DNA from: Caryophanales bacterium
GTDB taxonomy: Bacteria; Bacillota_I; Bacilli_A; RFN20; CAG-826
Direction: 5' to 3'
DNA length: 6,093 bases
Assembly: GCA_022781015.1 (NCBI GenBank)
Contig: JALEUF010000188.1
Span: 1-6,093 of the forward strand
The notes under the pieces were generated by a model. The model had not been told where the DNA came from. It saw only the letters and a list, made by a program, of their open reading frames with translations, and ran no database searches. Below are positions 1-6,093 of this stretch, one piece after another. Position 1 is the stretch's first letter. Every line of letters starts with the position of its first letter. The translations under genes were made by a program, and so were the position numbers.

Positions 1-780
1 TGTTCCGATTGTATATGGAATAAATAAATATAAGACAGGAGTAAATTTAATAACCCCATTTACATAATAAGTCTGTAGATATGGGATTAGCATTGGATAA
101 AATGCTCCTAGTATCTTATCCATCTCTGGAGTAGGACCAAATGGAAGAGAAGAATTTAGTAACGGATTGCCTCTATCTAGGAATTCGCCCCAAGGCAACT
201 TGTATAAAACTAGATTAAGTAAGCAGGCATTAGCCACTAAAATTGCTTCCACTGCCATAAACATAAATGGCATCGCGATTAACCGATGGTAATTTAGTTC
301 ATGGAATCCTGAATCTACCTCTAGATATCCAATAATTAATAAAGGTATATGGCAAATATAGAACCTAAATACTTCTAGGAAATTCTCTAATTCACCTAAA
401 TCAAGTCCAAAGGCACTTGTTGGACATAAAAATACAAGTAAAGAAGATATTATCCCCATGTAGAACAGATAATCCTTCATGTATTTATTGCCCCACTTGA
501 TGATAAATGGAGAGACCATTATCAAGAAAGCACAGAGATTTTCAGCAGTAGATCTGCCTAGCCCCATTGGCCAAGAAGCAACATAGAATGGATTTAATTG
601 CTTTACAAAATGGAGGGCAAAATTACTCCAGGCCAAAACCGAAATAAAGCGGTAAGTCCAATCCTTCCCAAATCGTCTAGAAAGGAAAGTAGAAACAACA
701 AAGCAAACACAAATGAGTGCAATGAAAAGAAAGTAAGGGAAATTGAAAAGTTCGACTTTTAGATATAAATTCCCCCACAT
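1..780 (-). CDS. Polytopic integral membrane protein, possibly YwaF/TIGR02206-like; 3' end beyond the window
   Basis: An open frame of exactly 260 codons runs from ATG at 780-778 to the left edge with no stop, so the C-terminus is missing. It starts 6 bases after the galK stop, with an AAGG ribosome-binding site inside the galK end, so it is the next gene of the operon. The protein is strongly hydrophobic, with likely membrane spans near residues 13-33, 41-58, 80-95, 103-120, 137-153, 163-190, 225-240 and 245-257. There is no cleavable signal peptide. Visible motifs are ENLCAF (80-85), FRFYICHIPLLI (138-149) with H144, and FHELNYHR (159-166). The layout, with a His in the middle of a span after a Pro-Thr loop, reminds me of the YwaF/TIGR02206 membrane proteins, distantly related to TMEM164. 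That assignment comes from memory of the pattern and is tentative. No substrate or activity can be assigned. It could equally be an unrelated lipid- or polysaccharide-related membrane protein. Confidence 0.8.
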   Translation of the reverse strand, partial: MWGNLYLKVELFNFPYFLFIALICVCFVVSTFLSRRFGKDWTYRFISVLAWSNFALHFVKQLNPFYVASWPMGLGRSTAENLCAFLIMVSPFIIKWGNKYMKDYLFYMGIISSLLVFLCPTSAFGLDLGELENFLEVFRFYICHIPLLIIGYLEVDSGFHELNYHRLIAMPFMFMAVEAILVANACLLNLVLYKLPWGEFLDRGNPLLNSSLPFGPTPEMDKILGAFYPMLIPYLQTYYVNGVIKFTPVLYLFIPYTIGT

Positions 781-786
781 ATATAT

Positions 787-796
787 TTACCTTATT
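787..796 (-). promoter_or_regulatory. Ribosome-binding site of the membrane protein gene, inside the galK end
   Basis: On the coding strand the bases read AATAAGGTAA. The AGG lies 9 bases before ATG at 780, and the last three bases are the galK stop codon. The site fixes ATG 780 as the start and makes translation of this gene likely to follow termination of galK. Confidence 0.6.
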
Positions 797-1956
797 ATTT
801 TTGGTCCACCTTCGACTATATTGACATTCTTGACATTTTTAGCTCCATAATGCCCTATAGCCTCAGCCATGTAGGTATTTAATTCGCTAGGGAAAGTAAA
901 GGCAATGATGCTGCCAGCAAATCCGCCGCCCATAATACGTTCGGCCCCGTTTCCTAGATATGGGCGAAGTATATCCAAAGCCTCTTGAGGAGAACCTTTA
1001 TATTGCCCTGGAACCATTGTATTTTGTAACATAGTCGAAGAAGAATAGCCACTAGAATTGACGGCATCCAAGAAGCAATTTACATCATTTATCTTCAAGG
1101 CTTCCTTAGCCTTTATCACTCTTTCGTTTTCTTCAAAATAATGGGTAGCCCTCATCTTGGCTAATTCGCTTACTCCCCTATTTGGTTTAGTGATTTTATC
1201 AAAGAAAACTTGTTTTGATACCATTCTTAGATAAGGCACATCAAATACATTTTGGGCGACAAGCTTCATATCTTCCCCAATCGAAGCATATAAAGGGGTC
1301 AAGTTAGCATGGCTTCCACCCGTATTGATTAAGACTACCTTTAAAGGCATATTGAACGGCACTACTTCGGTAACTGGATTTTCTAGCGATTCAAAGTCAA
1401 CATAGATCATCCCTCCAAAACTAGTTCCGATTTGGTCTAATAATCCACATGGCTTGCCAAAATAGACATTCTCGGCATATTTGCCAATCTTAGCCATTTG
1501 TAAGGGGGTAATCCTATCTTCGTTATAAAGCATTGAAACAATTTTAACGATTAAAGATTCATAGCAGGCGCTAGAAGAAACCCCGGCACCAGGGAAAATA
1601 TCAGAAACAAAGGCACCTTTGAATCCGCCAATGTTAAATCCAAGTTCCTTGCATTTAGACAAAACTCCCTTAACAAGGGCTTTTGAAGTCCCATATTCAT
1701 CTTTATTAGGAGTTAAATCATTTATATCAAATTTAATCTTCTTATAACCTTGGGAAATGACTTCGATACTCCCATCATCGGTTTTAGAGAAAGCTCCAGT
1801 TATGCCCATATCGACTCCACCTACTAGGCAAAGTCCATGGTTATGGTCGGTATGGTTTCCTAGAATCTCTAGTCTACCATGAGAAAATACGATATGTTCT
1901 GGGGATAAGAAGAAATTAGATACAAATAATTCTTCGGCATTCGCGGTATAAATCAT
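787..1956 (-). CDS. galK: Galactokinase-family GHMP sugar kinase (GNHTDH subtype)
   Basis: Cytoplasmic kinase, expected to convert alpha-D-galactose and ATP to galactose-1-phosphate, the second Leloir step. Its 389 residues match the usual galactokinase length. The galactokinase signature spans residues 27-39 (GRLEILGNHTDHN) with the conserved Arg28 and Asp37. The GHMP ATP-binding motif is PGAGVSSSA (122-130). The expected catalytic aspartate is D174 in GLLDQIG (171-177), and the C-terminal glycine motif is MGGGFAGS (342-349). The segment TGGSHANLTPLY (212-223) resembles one I recall from clostridial galactokinase homologues. Asn34 stands where classical enzymes have Glu in GEHTDY, and His38 where they have Tyr, so a different sugar cannot be excluded. 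The ATG start overlaps the galT stop as ATGA and has a strong AGAAGGAG site 7 bases upstream. Position after galM and galT supports the galactose assignment. I am confident of the family and fairly confident of the substrate. Confidence 0.93.
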   Translation of the reverse strand: MIYTANAEELFVSNFFLSPEHIVFSHGRLEILGNHTDHNHGLCLVGGVDMGITGAFSKTDDGSIEVISQGYKKIKFDINDLTPNKDEYGTSKALVKGVLSKCKELGFNIGGFKGAFVSDIFPGAGVSSSACYESLIVKIVSMLYNEDRITPLQMAKIGKYAENVYFGKPCGLLDQIGTSFGGMIYVDFESLENPVTEVVPFNMPLKVVLINTGGSHANLTPLYASIGEDMKLVAQNVFDVPYLRMVSKQVFFDKITKPNRGVSELAKMRATHYFEENERVIKAKEALKINDVNCFLDAVNSSGYSSSTMLQNTMVPGQYKGSPQEALDILRPYLGNGAERIMGGGFAGSIIAFTFPSELNTYMAEAIGHYGAKNVKNVNIVEGGPKIIR

Positions 1957-3437
1957 CTTAAGGCTCCTTCTATGAAGGACTTGAATTCCTTCATGTCTAA
2001 TTCATTATCTTTGAAGACTGCTACATTTTTCAATATATTGCGGCAAATATCGGCAATATATTCTCTTGAGGTAATCTTTTCGTTTCTCATTCTATCTAGC
2101 ATGTCAGTGAATATATCTAGATCTGGATAAAGCTTAATTGCCTCTATATTACTTAATCCTTTTTCGATACATTCTTCCACTTCTTTGGATTGCCTGACCA
2201 ATCTAGCAGGAAGAATGAAATAGCCAGCTGCCTCGATTAACCCAATGCCTTCATGCTTGATATGGGCATATTCAGGATGGGCATGAAAGATACCGGTAGG
2301 ATATTTTTCATCGCATCTATTGTTGCGAAGAATGATATACATCTCGTATTTGTCTTTGACTTTCCTAACAATTGGAGTGACGGTAGAATGCTTTATATCC
2401 CCTTCATAAGAAATGATATCTAGTTCCTTATTGTCATAATGTCTCCAGGCTTCTTCTATTTTTGAAGCGGCATCCAATATATCTTCTTTGGAAGAGGATG
2501 CTAACTTAATGACTGAATCATAGAAATCTAGTATTGATATCTTCAATCCGTTTTCATCCTTGATTACAATTCTATCATTTGCCTTCATCAAAGGCATGAT
2601 ATGGGCGCCACCCTGGAAATGTTCATGGTTAAGGATAGAGCCTCCAACAATAGGGAGATCGCTATTCGAGCCAATGAAATAATGCGGGAATATATCGACT
2701 ATATCGAATAATCTCCTAAATATTCTAGGAGAGATTTCCATGAATACATGCTTTTCATAGAAGGCAATGCAGTGATTTGAATAATAGACATATGGGGAGA
2801 ATTGGAGGAACCATTTCTCTCCTTCTAAATCTAAATCAATATAACGTATATTTTCCCTAGCAGGATGCTTTTCATTACCCTTGAATCCGATGTTTTCCTT
2901 ACATAATAAGCATTTAGGATAGCCAGTTGATTTAGAACCTACTAACTTAGCAATGTCCTTATTATTCTTTTCCGGCTTAGATAAATTAATGGAAATATCT
3001 AAAGATGGCCCATCTTTGTAATTAGCCTCGAATACTATGTTCTTATCTACTTTTGATTTGGCGATGTAGTTATTCTCGATGCTTAGATTATATAGATAAT
3101 CAGTCGCTTCTTTTGCTTTTCCTTGATTGATTAATGAGTGGCAATACGTATTGACATAGGATGGGGTTGGGCTAACTAAGCCAAAGCAATAAGTCGCCTC
3201 TAGTTCGGCATCATGGCTATTTAATCCAGTTTCAATAAAATCATTGACCAATGAATCAAATACTTCATCTGGTAACTTCAAGGAATCGATATGGGCTTTG
3301 TCTAATTCCCCTTCAAAAGGAGTATCAAGATTATATTTACCTAGCAATAAGTTCCTATAATAATCGACATCTTCATTTTTTAAATCAAGATGACTAGAAG
3401 CAAATAATAGAAGTTCTTCAATTGATTTATTTAGCAT
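1953..3437 (-). CDS. galT: UDP-glucose--hexose-1-phosphate uridylyltransferase, class II (Bacillota type)
   Basis: Transfers UMP between UDP-glucose and galactose-1-phosphate, giving UDP-galactose and glucose-1-phosphate in the cytoplasm. At 494 residues it is the long class II form (about 490), not the roughly 350-residue class I enzyme. Class II hallmarks seen are CLLCKENIGFKGN (176-188), FSPYVYYSNHCI (213-224), FIGSNSDLPIVGGSIL (254-269), NHEHFQGG (270-277) and HIKHEGIGLIE (392-402) followed by ILPARL (408-413). By analogy with His-Pro-His-x-Gln of the E. coli enzyme, H273 is the likely uridylylated nucleophile, with Q275 nearby. C176, C179, H230 and H271 sit where the E. coli zinc ligands would fall; this alignment was done by eye. 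The ATG start is 3 bases after the galM stop, with AAGGAG 8 bases upstream. The gene ends in TGA within the galK start. No truncation or missing key motif is seen. Confidence 0.96.
   Translation of the reverse strand: MLNKSIEELLLFASSHLDLKNEDVDYYRNLLLGKYNLDTPFEGELDKAHIDSLKLPDEVFDSLVNDFIETGLNSHDAELEATYCFGLVSPTPSYVNTYCHSLINQGKAKEATDYLYNLSIENNYIAKSKVDKNIVFEANYKDGPSLDISINLSKPEKNNKDIAKLVGSKSTGYPKCLLCKENIGFKGNEKHPARENIRYIDLDLEGEKWFLQFSPYVYYSNHCIAFYEKHVFMEISPRIFRRLFDIVDIFPHYFIGSNSDLPIVGGSILNHEHFQGGAHIMPLMKANDRIVIKDENGLKISILDFYDSVIKLASSSKEDILDAASKIEEAWRHYDNKELDIISYEGDIKHSTVTPIVRKVKDKYEMYIILRNNRCDEKYPTGIFHAHPEYAHIKHEGIGLIEAAGYFILPARLVRQSKEVEECIEKGLSNIEAIKLYPDLDIFTDMLDRMRNEKITSREYIADICRNILKNVAVFKDNELDMKEFKSFIEGALR
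1964..1971 (-). promoter_or_regulatory. Strong ribosome-binding site of galK, inside galT
   Basis: The coding strand reads AGAAGGAG, 7 bases before the galK ATG at 1956. It lies within the last codons of galT. Together with the ATGA stop/start overlap it indicates translational coupling of galK to galT. Confidence 0.8.
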
Positions 3438-3440
3438 AAT

Positions 3441-4439
3441 CTATTCTCCTTTTTTAAAGAATTCATATTTATGGATACGGACATAGTTTTCGTTTGCTTT
3501 TATTAACATTGAATCAAGGCTATATGGGGCATTTACTTCTTCTAAAGTAATAGAAGAATATTGAGTCTCGAATTCCCCTCTATCTAGCTTGATATCCGTA
3601 TTTGGGAAATTGCAGCTATAGACCTGAAGGCCGCTAGAAGAAGTATATAGATTTAATCCAATGTTATCTCCTAGTAATGTAGCCTTTATATTCGAATCGA
3701 CTTTATCGAATATGAAGCAATGGTCATATCCTTGTAGCCTTGTGGCACCTAGTTCTTTTGCCTTTATGTCTTTCCCTACTTCCTTAGGCTTTCTAAAATC
3801 AAGTGCAGGGCTAACTTCATCAATGCTTTTTACAATCAAATCAGGTTCATAACTAGTGACTTTAGAAGCAGCAATCTCTAGTTTATGGGTCAATATGTCC
3901 CCTTTCCCATTTAGATTGAAATAGCTATGGTTAGTTATATTTATCGGACAGTCCTTATTTGGAGTTACGTGGTAAGAATATTCTAGAATCGGTTCATTTT
4001 TAGCAATCCTATAGGCGATAACTACATCTAGATCCGCATCAAATACATCTTTAGTTGCCTTGAATTTATTCTTGAACCTTACTTCAAAATAATCTTCGAT
4101 TTCATTTACTTCATATTTAAAAGGAGCGTATCCAAAGCAAAGCGATCCTGAATGGAGTGAATTCTTTCCTTCGTTAAGGGGAAGTTTATTGACTTTGTTA
4201 TCTACTTTTATCAATCCATCTTTAACTCGTCCAGCGATTGGGCCTATTGTTTTTCCATAATAGGCCGGATTTGGATTAACATATATTTTTAGATTTTCTG
4301 GAGTTGATAAGGTCTTTATCCCATCGTAGGTAATTTGATAAATGCCTGCCCCAACACTAGACAAGATGACTTCTAGACCGACTTCATTTTTGACTTTGAT
4401 AAAATCCGAGCCATAATGGCTATTATATTCAATCTTCAT
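3441..4439 (-). CDS. galM: Aldose 1-epimerase (galactose mutarotase)
   Basis: Interconverts beta- and alpha-D-galactose, supplying the alpha anomer to galactokinase. The 332 residues fit the family. Conserved elements are GKTIGPIAGR (62-71) with Arg71, NSLHSG (93-98) with H96, NITNHSYFNL (167-176) with H171, GYDHCF (237-242) with D239, and ITLEEVNAP (297-305) near the C-terminus. By comparison with Lactococcus lactis GalM (H96, H170, D243, E304), H171 is the likely catalytic acid, E300 the likely base, and H96, R71 and D239 bind sugar. The usual Asn-Arg-Ile after the glycine motif is Gly-Arg-Val here, a modest divergence. No signal peptide is present, so the protein is cytoplasmic. The ATG start lies 11 bases inside the dehydrogenase gene, and GGAGGG stands 4 bases upstream. 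The stop is TAG. Place beside galT and galK supports galactose as the substrate, although family members also act on glucose and other aldoses. Confidence 0.93.
   Translation of the reverse strand: MKIEYNSHYGSDFIKVKNEVGLEVILSSVGAGIYQITYDGIKTLSTPENLKIYVNPNPAYYGKTIGPIAGRVKDGLIKVDNKVNKLPLNEGKNSLHSGSLCFGYAPFKYEVNEIEDYFEVRFKNKFKATKDVFDADLDVVIAYRIAKNEPILEYSYHVTPNKDCPINITNHSYFNLNGKGDILTHKLEIAASKVTSYEPDLIVKSIDEVSPALDFRKPKEVGKDIKAKELGATRLQGYDHCFIFDKVDSNIKATLLGDNIGLNLYTSSSGLQVYSCNFPNTDIKLDRGEFETQYSSITLEEVNAPYSLDSMLIKANENYVRIHKYEFFKKGE
3446..3451 (-). promoter_or_regulatory. Ribosome-binding site of galT, inside the galM end
   Basis: The coding strand reads AAGGAG, 8 bases before ATG at 3437. It is formed by the last sense codons of galM (Lys-Lys-Gly-Glu), so the galM tail doubles as the galT initiation site. 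Confidence 0.8.
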
Positions 4440-5598
4440 TTTTCCCTCCGATTTTTACTATTAATGAAGCTAATTCTTCGCTTGTTGCAATTCTAGGAAC
4501 TGGATATAAAGGAACGCTTTCCTTATAAGCAATAGACGCTAATTCCTTGACTTCTTCTTTATTTATATCCAATTCTAGATGCTTTATTTGATAGGTGTTT
4601 TTTAGACTAGAAACATATTTAACTAAATCATTTGTCCCTAATATCTCTTCTAATTCCTTCTTTCTTTTTGGATATTTGCCTTTATAGAAATCTAATACTT
4701 CCTCTAAACAAGAAATAACTGCTAATCCATGAGGTAGATTATATTTGCTACCTAAGGCATGGCCAATAGAATGGGCATAGCCGACATAGGCTAAAGTAAA
4801 ACTCTTTCCTGCTAGAAACGAAGATAGAAGCATATCTAAAGAGGCTTGCTTATTACTTCTATCTTCGATAAATTTAGCAAAACTAGATTTAAATAAAAGC
4901 AAACTTTCTTTCGCATATTTCCTAGTTTTTTTGCTTGAAGAATTTGAAATATAGGATTCTATATCATGAGTAAAGGCGTCTAATCCTGCAAATAAGGCAA
5001 CATTTGATGGCAAAGAAGAAAGGTAAGTAGAATCAAAATAGATATAATCAGGGAGGATATTTGGGGAAATAATAGTTCTTTTGATGTCATCTTCATCTTT
5101 AATAACCGCGGCAAAAGTAGCTTCTGAGCCAGTGCCTGCAGTTGTTGGAGATGCAATCAATATCATCTTGTTCTTCTTTACCTTAAGCAATCCAAATGAA
5201 GCTGATATATCTTTCTTTATCGATTTAATGGCCTTAGCTAAATCCAATATGGAGCCCCCTCCAATTGCAAAAATTGCGTCACATTTATTTGAAACATAGA
5301 ATTCGTGGGCCTTATTTACCATTGCTACATCTGGCTCGCTAGAAGGGGCGATATAAAGAAGGGTTTCTATACCTGCTTTGTTTAAAGAAGATACCACTTC
5401 TTCTTGATATCCTCTTTTGGCAATATTAGGCCCGACTAAGACCATAATCTTTTTAGCTTTTTTGGCTAGCTTTTTACTTAAATCAGCTAATCCTTCCTTT
5501 TCCTTGAATATTTCTTGCTTCTTTATAGGAAGGAAAAAGGAAAAGAACTTTAAGGTTTTTTGAATAAATCTAATTTTAAATACAGTAAGTTTTTTCAT
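4429..5598 (-). CDS. Iron-containing alcohol dehydrogenase (group III, Fe-ADH family)
   Basis: NAD(P)-dependent oxidoreductase interconverting an alcohol with an aldehyde or ketone; the substrate is unknown. With ATG 5598 as start it has 389 residues, normal for the family. The nucleotide-binding half carries AIGGGSILDLAKAI (110-123) and SPTTAGTGSEAT (150-161). The metal-binding half carries AGLDAFTHDIESY (204-216) and GYAHSIGHALGSKYNLPHG (273-291). All four ligands by comparison with FucO are present: D207, H211, H276 and H290. The first 25 or so residues (MKKLTVFKIRF, then FFSFFLP) are basic and hydrophobic. Similar leaders occur in a Bacillota Fe-ADH subgroup, so I do not read this one as a signal peptide. 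An upstream in-frame GTG at 5637 would add 13 residues but overlap cardiolipin synthase by 43 bases. ATG 5598 gives an ATGA overlap like that of galT and galK, so I prefer it, though its AAGGA lies about 16 bases away. A role in redox balance or aldehyde removal is inference. Confidence 0.9.
   Translation of the reverse strand: MKKLTVFKIRFIQKTLKFFSFFLPIKKQEIFKEKEGLADLSKKLAKKAKKIMVLVGPNIAKRGYQEEVVSSLNKAGIETLLYIAPSSEPDVAMVNKAHEFYVSNKCDAIFAIGGGSILDLAKAIKSIKKDISASFGLLKVKKNKMILIASPTTAGTGSEATFAAVIKDEDDIKRTIISPNILPDYIYFDSTYLSSLPSNVALFAGLDAFTHDIESYISNSSSKKTRKYAKESLLLFKSSFAKFIEDRSNKQASLDMLLSSFLAGKSFTLAYVGYAHSIGHALGSKYNLPHGLAVISCLEEVLDFYKGKYPKRKKELEEILGTNDLVKYVSSLKNTYQIKHLELDINKEEVKELASIAYKESVPLYPVPRIATSEELASLIVKIGGKNED
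4444..4449 (-). promoter_or_regulatory. Ribosome-binding site of galM, inside the dehydrogenase gene
   Basis: The coding strand reads GGAGGG with only 4 bases before the galM ATG at 4439. It is a strong match with slightly short spacing. It lies in the Gly-Gly-Lys codons near the dehydrogenase C-terminus and supports this start despite the 11-base overlap. Confidence 0.75.
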
Positions 5599-6093
5599 AA
5601 AAATGGCGCCGCTATCCTTAAAAGTCCCCAATAACACTTATTTTTCTTATGCCACCTATAGAAGGTAGACAAATCTATTTGAGTCGATAATTTAATCGAG
5701 TCGAGGAAGTCTCGTTTCATGTCGTTTATCGAATTTGACCCAACAATGAATGTCCCGTTTTCTAAATGTAGATATAAACTTCTATAATCTAGGTTAATTG
5801 TCCCGACAGTTGCGACTACATCATCACTAATAAACATCTTTTCATGGACGAATCCTGGAGTATATTCATATATCTTCACCCCTGCTTTAAGCAAGTTCCC
5901 ATAATAAGACCTAGATAATTGGAATATCGCTTTCTTATCCGGAACATGGGGCATAAGCAATATGACTTCGATTCCAGAAGAAGCTGCCGCAATAAGCGAA
6001 TTCTCCATCTCAGAATCTATTATTAGATATGGAGTAGTCATATATACATATTTTTTGGCGCGTTGGATTATATCTAGATATACTCTTTCCCCG
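5595..6093 (-). CDS. cls: Cardiolipin synthase, C-terminal part (5' end beyond the window)
   Basis: Membrane-bound phospholipase D family enzyme that joins two phosphatidylglycerol molecules into cardiolipin and glycerol. The frame is open through the right edge, giving 165 visible residues. Methionine at 6041-6039 is internal, because the upstream codons (GERVYLDII, then RAKKYVY) continue the family sequence. The second HKD motif is complete: His at 5844-5846, Lys at 5838-5840 and Asp at 5823-5825 in VHEKMFISD, followed by GTINLDYRS. Family signatures before it are TTPYLIID, PDKK, SRSYYGNLL and AGVKIYEYTPGF. The C-terminus LLRIAAPFL is typical of cardiolipin synthases, so this end is intact. 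The N-terminal membrane spans and the first HKD motif lie outside the window. The gene ends in TGA, overlapping the dehydrogenase ATG by 4 bases. It could be a related phosphatidyltransferase, but the match to the synthase pattern is strong. Confidence 0.93.
   Translation of the reverse strand, partial: GERVYLDIIQRAKKYVYMTTPYLIIDSEMENSLIAAASSGIEVILLMPHVPDKKAIFQLSRSYYGNLLKAGVKIYEYTPGFVHEKMFISDDVVATVGTINLDYRSLYLHLENGTFIVGSNSINDMKRDFLDSIKLSTQIDLSTFYRWHKKNKCYWGLLRIAAPFL

Larger units (their letters stand above)
1..6093 (-). other. Single co-directional operon: cls - Fe-ADH - galM - galT - galK - membrane protein
   Basis: Six genes lie on one strand with no internal gap over 6 bases. Both ends extend beyond the window, so neither the promoter nor the terminator is visible. 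I found no hairpin followed by a T run at any junction and no space for a promoter between genes, although a promoter inside a coding region cannot be ruled out. galE, a galactose transporter and a regulator such as GalR are absent from this stretch. Confidence 0.8.

Noticed and set aside
2712..2732. Inverted repeat TCTCCTA / TAGGAGA with a 7-base loop inside galT
   Set aside because: The 7-base-pair stem is short, lies within conserved coding sequence, is not followed by a T run, and its SD-like arm has no start codon at useful distance. Chance is a sufficient explanation.
787..3437. Possible Mollicutes genetic code, given the low GC content
   Set aside because: TGA ends three genes at positions matching expected family lengths, and tryptophans in conserved places use TGG.
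3661..3852. Plus-strand open frame of 63 codons
   Set aside because: It lies wholly antisense inside galM, has no ribosome-binding site and no recognisable motif, and is best explained as a shadow of the real gene.
5081..5299. Plus-strand open frame of 72 codons
   Set aside because: It is antisense to the conserved nucleotide-binding region of the Fe-alcohol dehydrogenase, shows no protein family signature and no ribosome-binding site.
5599..5620. GC-rich palindrome GGCGCC followed by ATTTTT at the cls/adh junction, possibly a terminator
   Set aside because: Only the 6-base self-complementary core pairs, which leaves no loop for a stable hairpin, and the T run is short and runs into the dehydrogenase start.
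5595..6041. Methionine at 6041 as the start of a short 148-residue phospholipase D-like gene
   Set aside because: The frame stays open to the window edge and the upstream codons continue the cardiolipin synthase pattern, so this methionine is internal and the gene is cut by the window.

Overview
The window reads as the middle of one tightly packed operon, transcribed right to left (minus strand) from end to end. Base composition is low in GC (roughly 37% by eye). Ribosome-binding sites are AAGGAG-like, and the class II (Bacillota-type) GalT together with a clostridial-type GalK points to a low-GC Gram-positive bacterium (Bacillota), probably an uncultured gut or host-associated lineage. Placement below phylum is a guess. 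Tryptophan is encoded by TGG and TGA serves as a stop in three of the five visible gene ends, so the standard bacterial code applies and a Mycoplasma-type code does not.

In transcription order: (1) 6093-5595, the 3' end of a cardiolipin synthase gene that begins outside the window; (2) 5598-4429, an iron-containing alcohol dehydrogenase; (3) 4439-3441, galM, aldose 1-epimerase; (4) 3437-1953, galT, class II hexose-1-phosphate uridylyltransferase; (5) 1956-787, galK, a galactokinase-family GHMP kinase; (6) 780 to base 1, a polytopic membrane protein that runs off the left edge. Gene junctions are a 4-base ATGA overlap, an 11-base overlap, a 3-base gap, another 4-base ATGA overlap and a 6-base gap. 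There is no room for internal promoters or terminators, and no stretch over 300 bases lacks a gene.

GalM, GalK and GalT are the core of the Leloir route: beta-galactose to alpha-galactose, then galactose-1-phosphate, then UDP-galactose plus glucose-1-phosphate. GalE, a sugar transporter and a regulator are not in the window. The association of the Leloir genes with cardiolipin synthase, an Fe-alcohol dehydrogenase and an integral membrane protein is the least expected feature. It may reflect simple co-transcription or a link between galactose and the cell envelope; the sequence alone cannot decide. I see no tRNA, rRNA, CRISPR array, insertion sequence, phage gene or riboswitch, and nothing that clearly amounts to an undescribed system.
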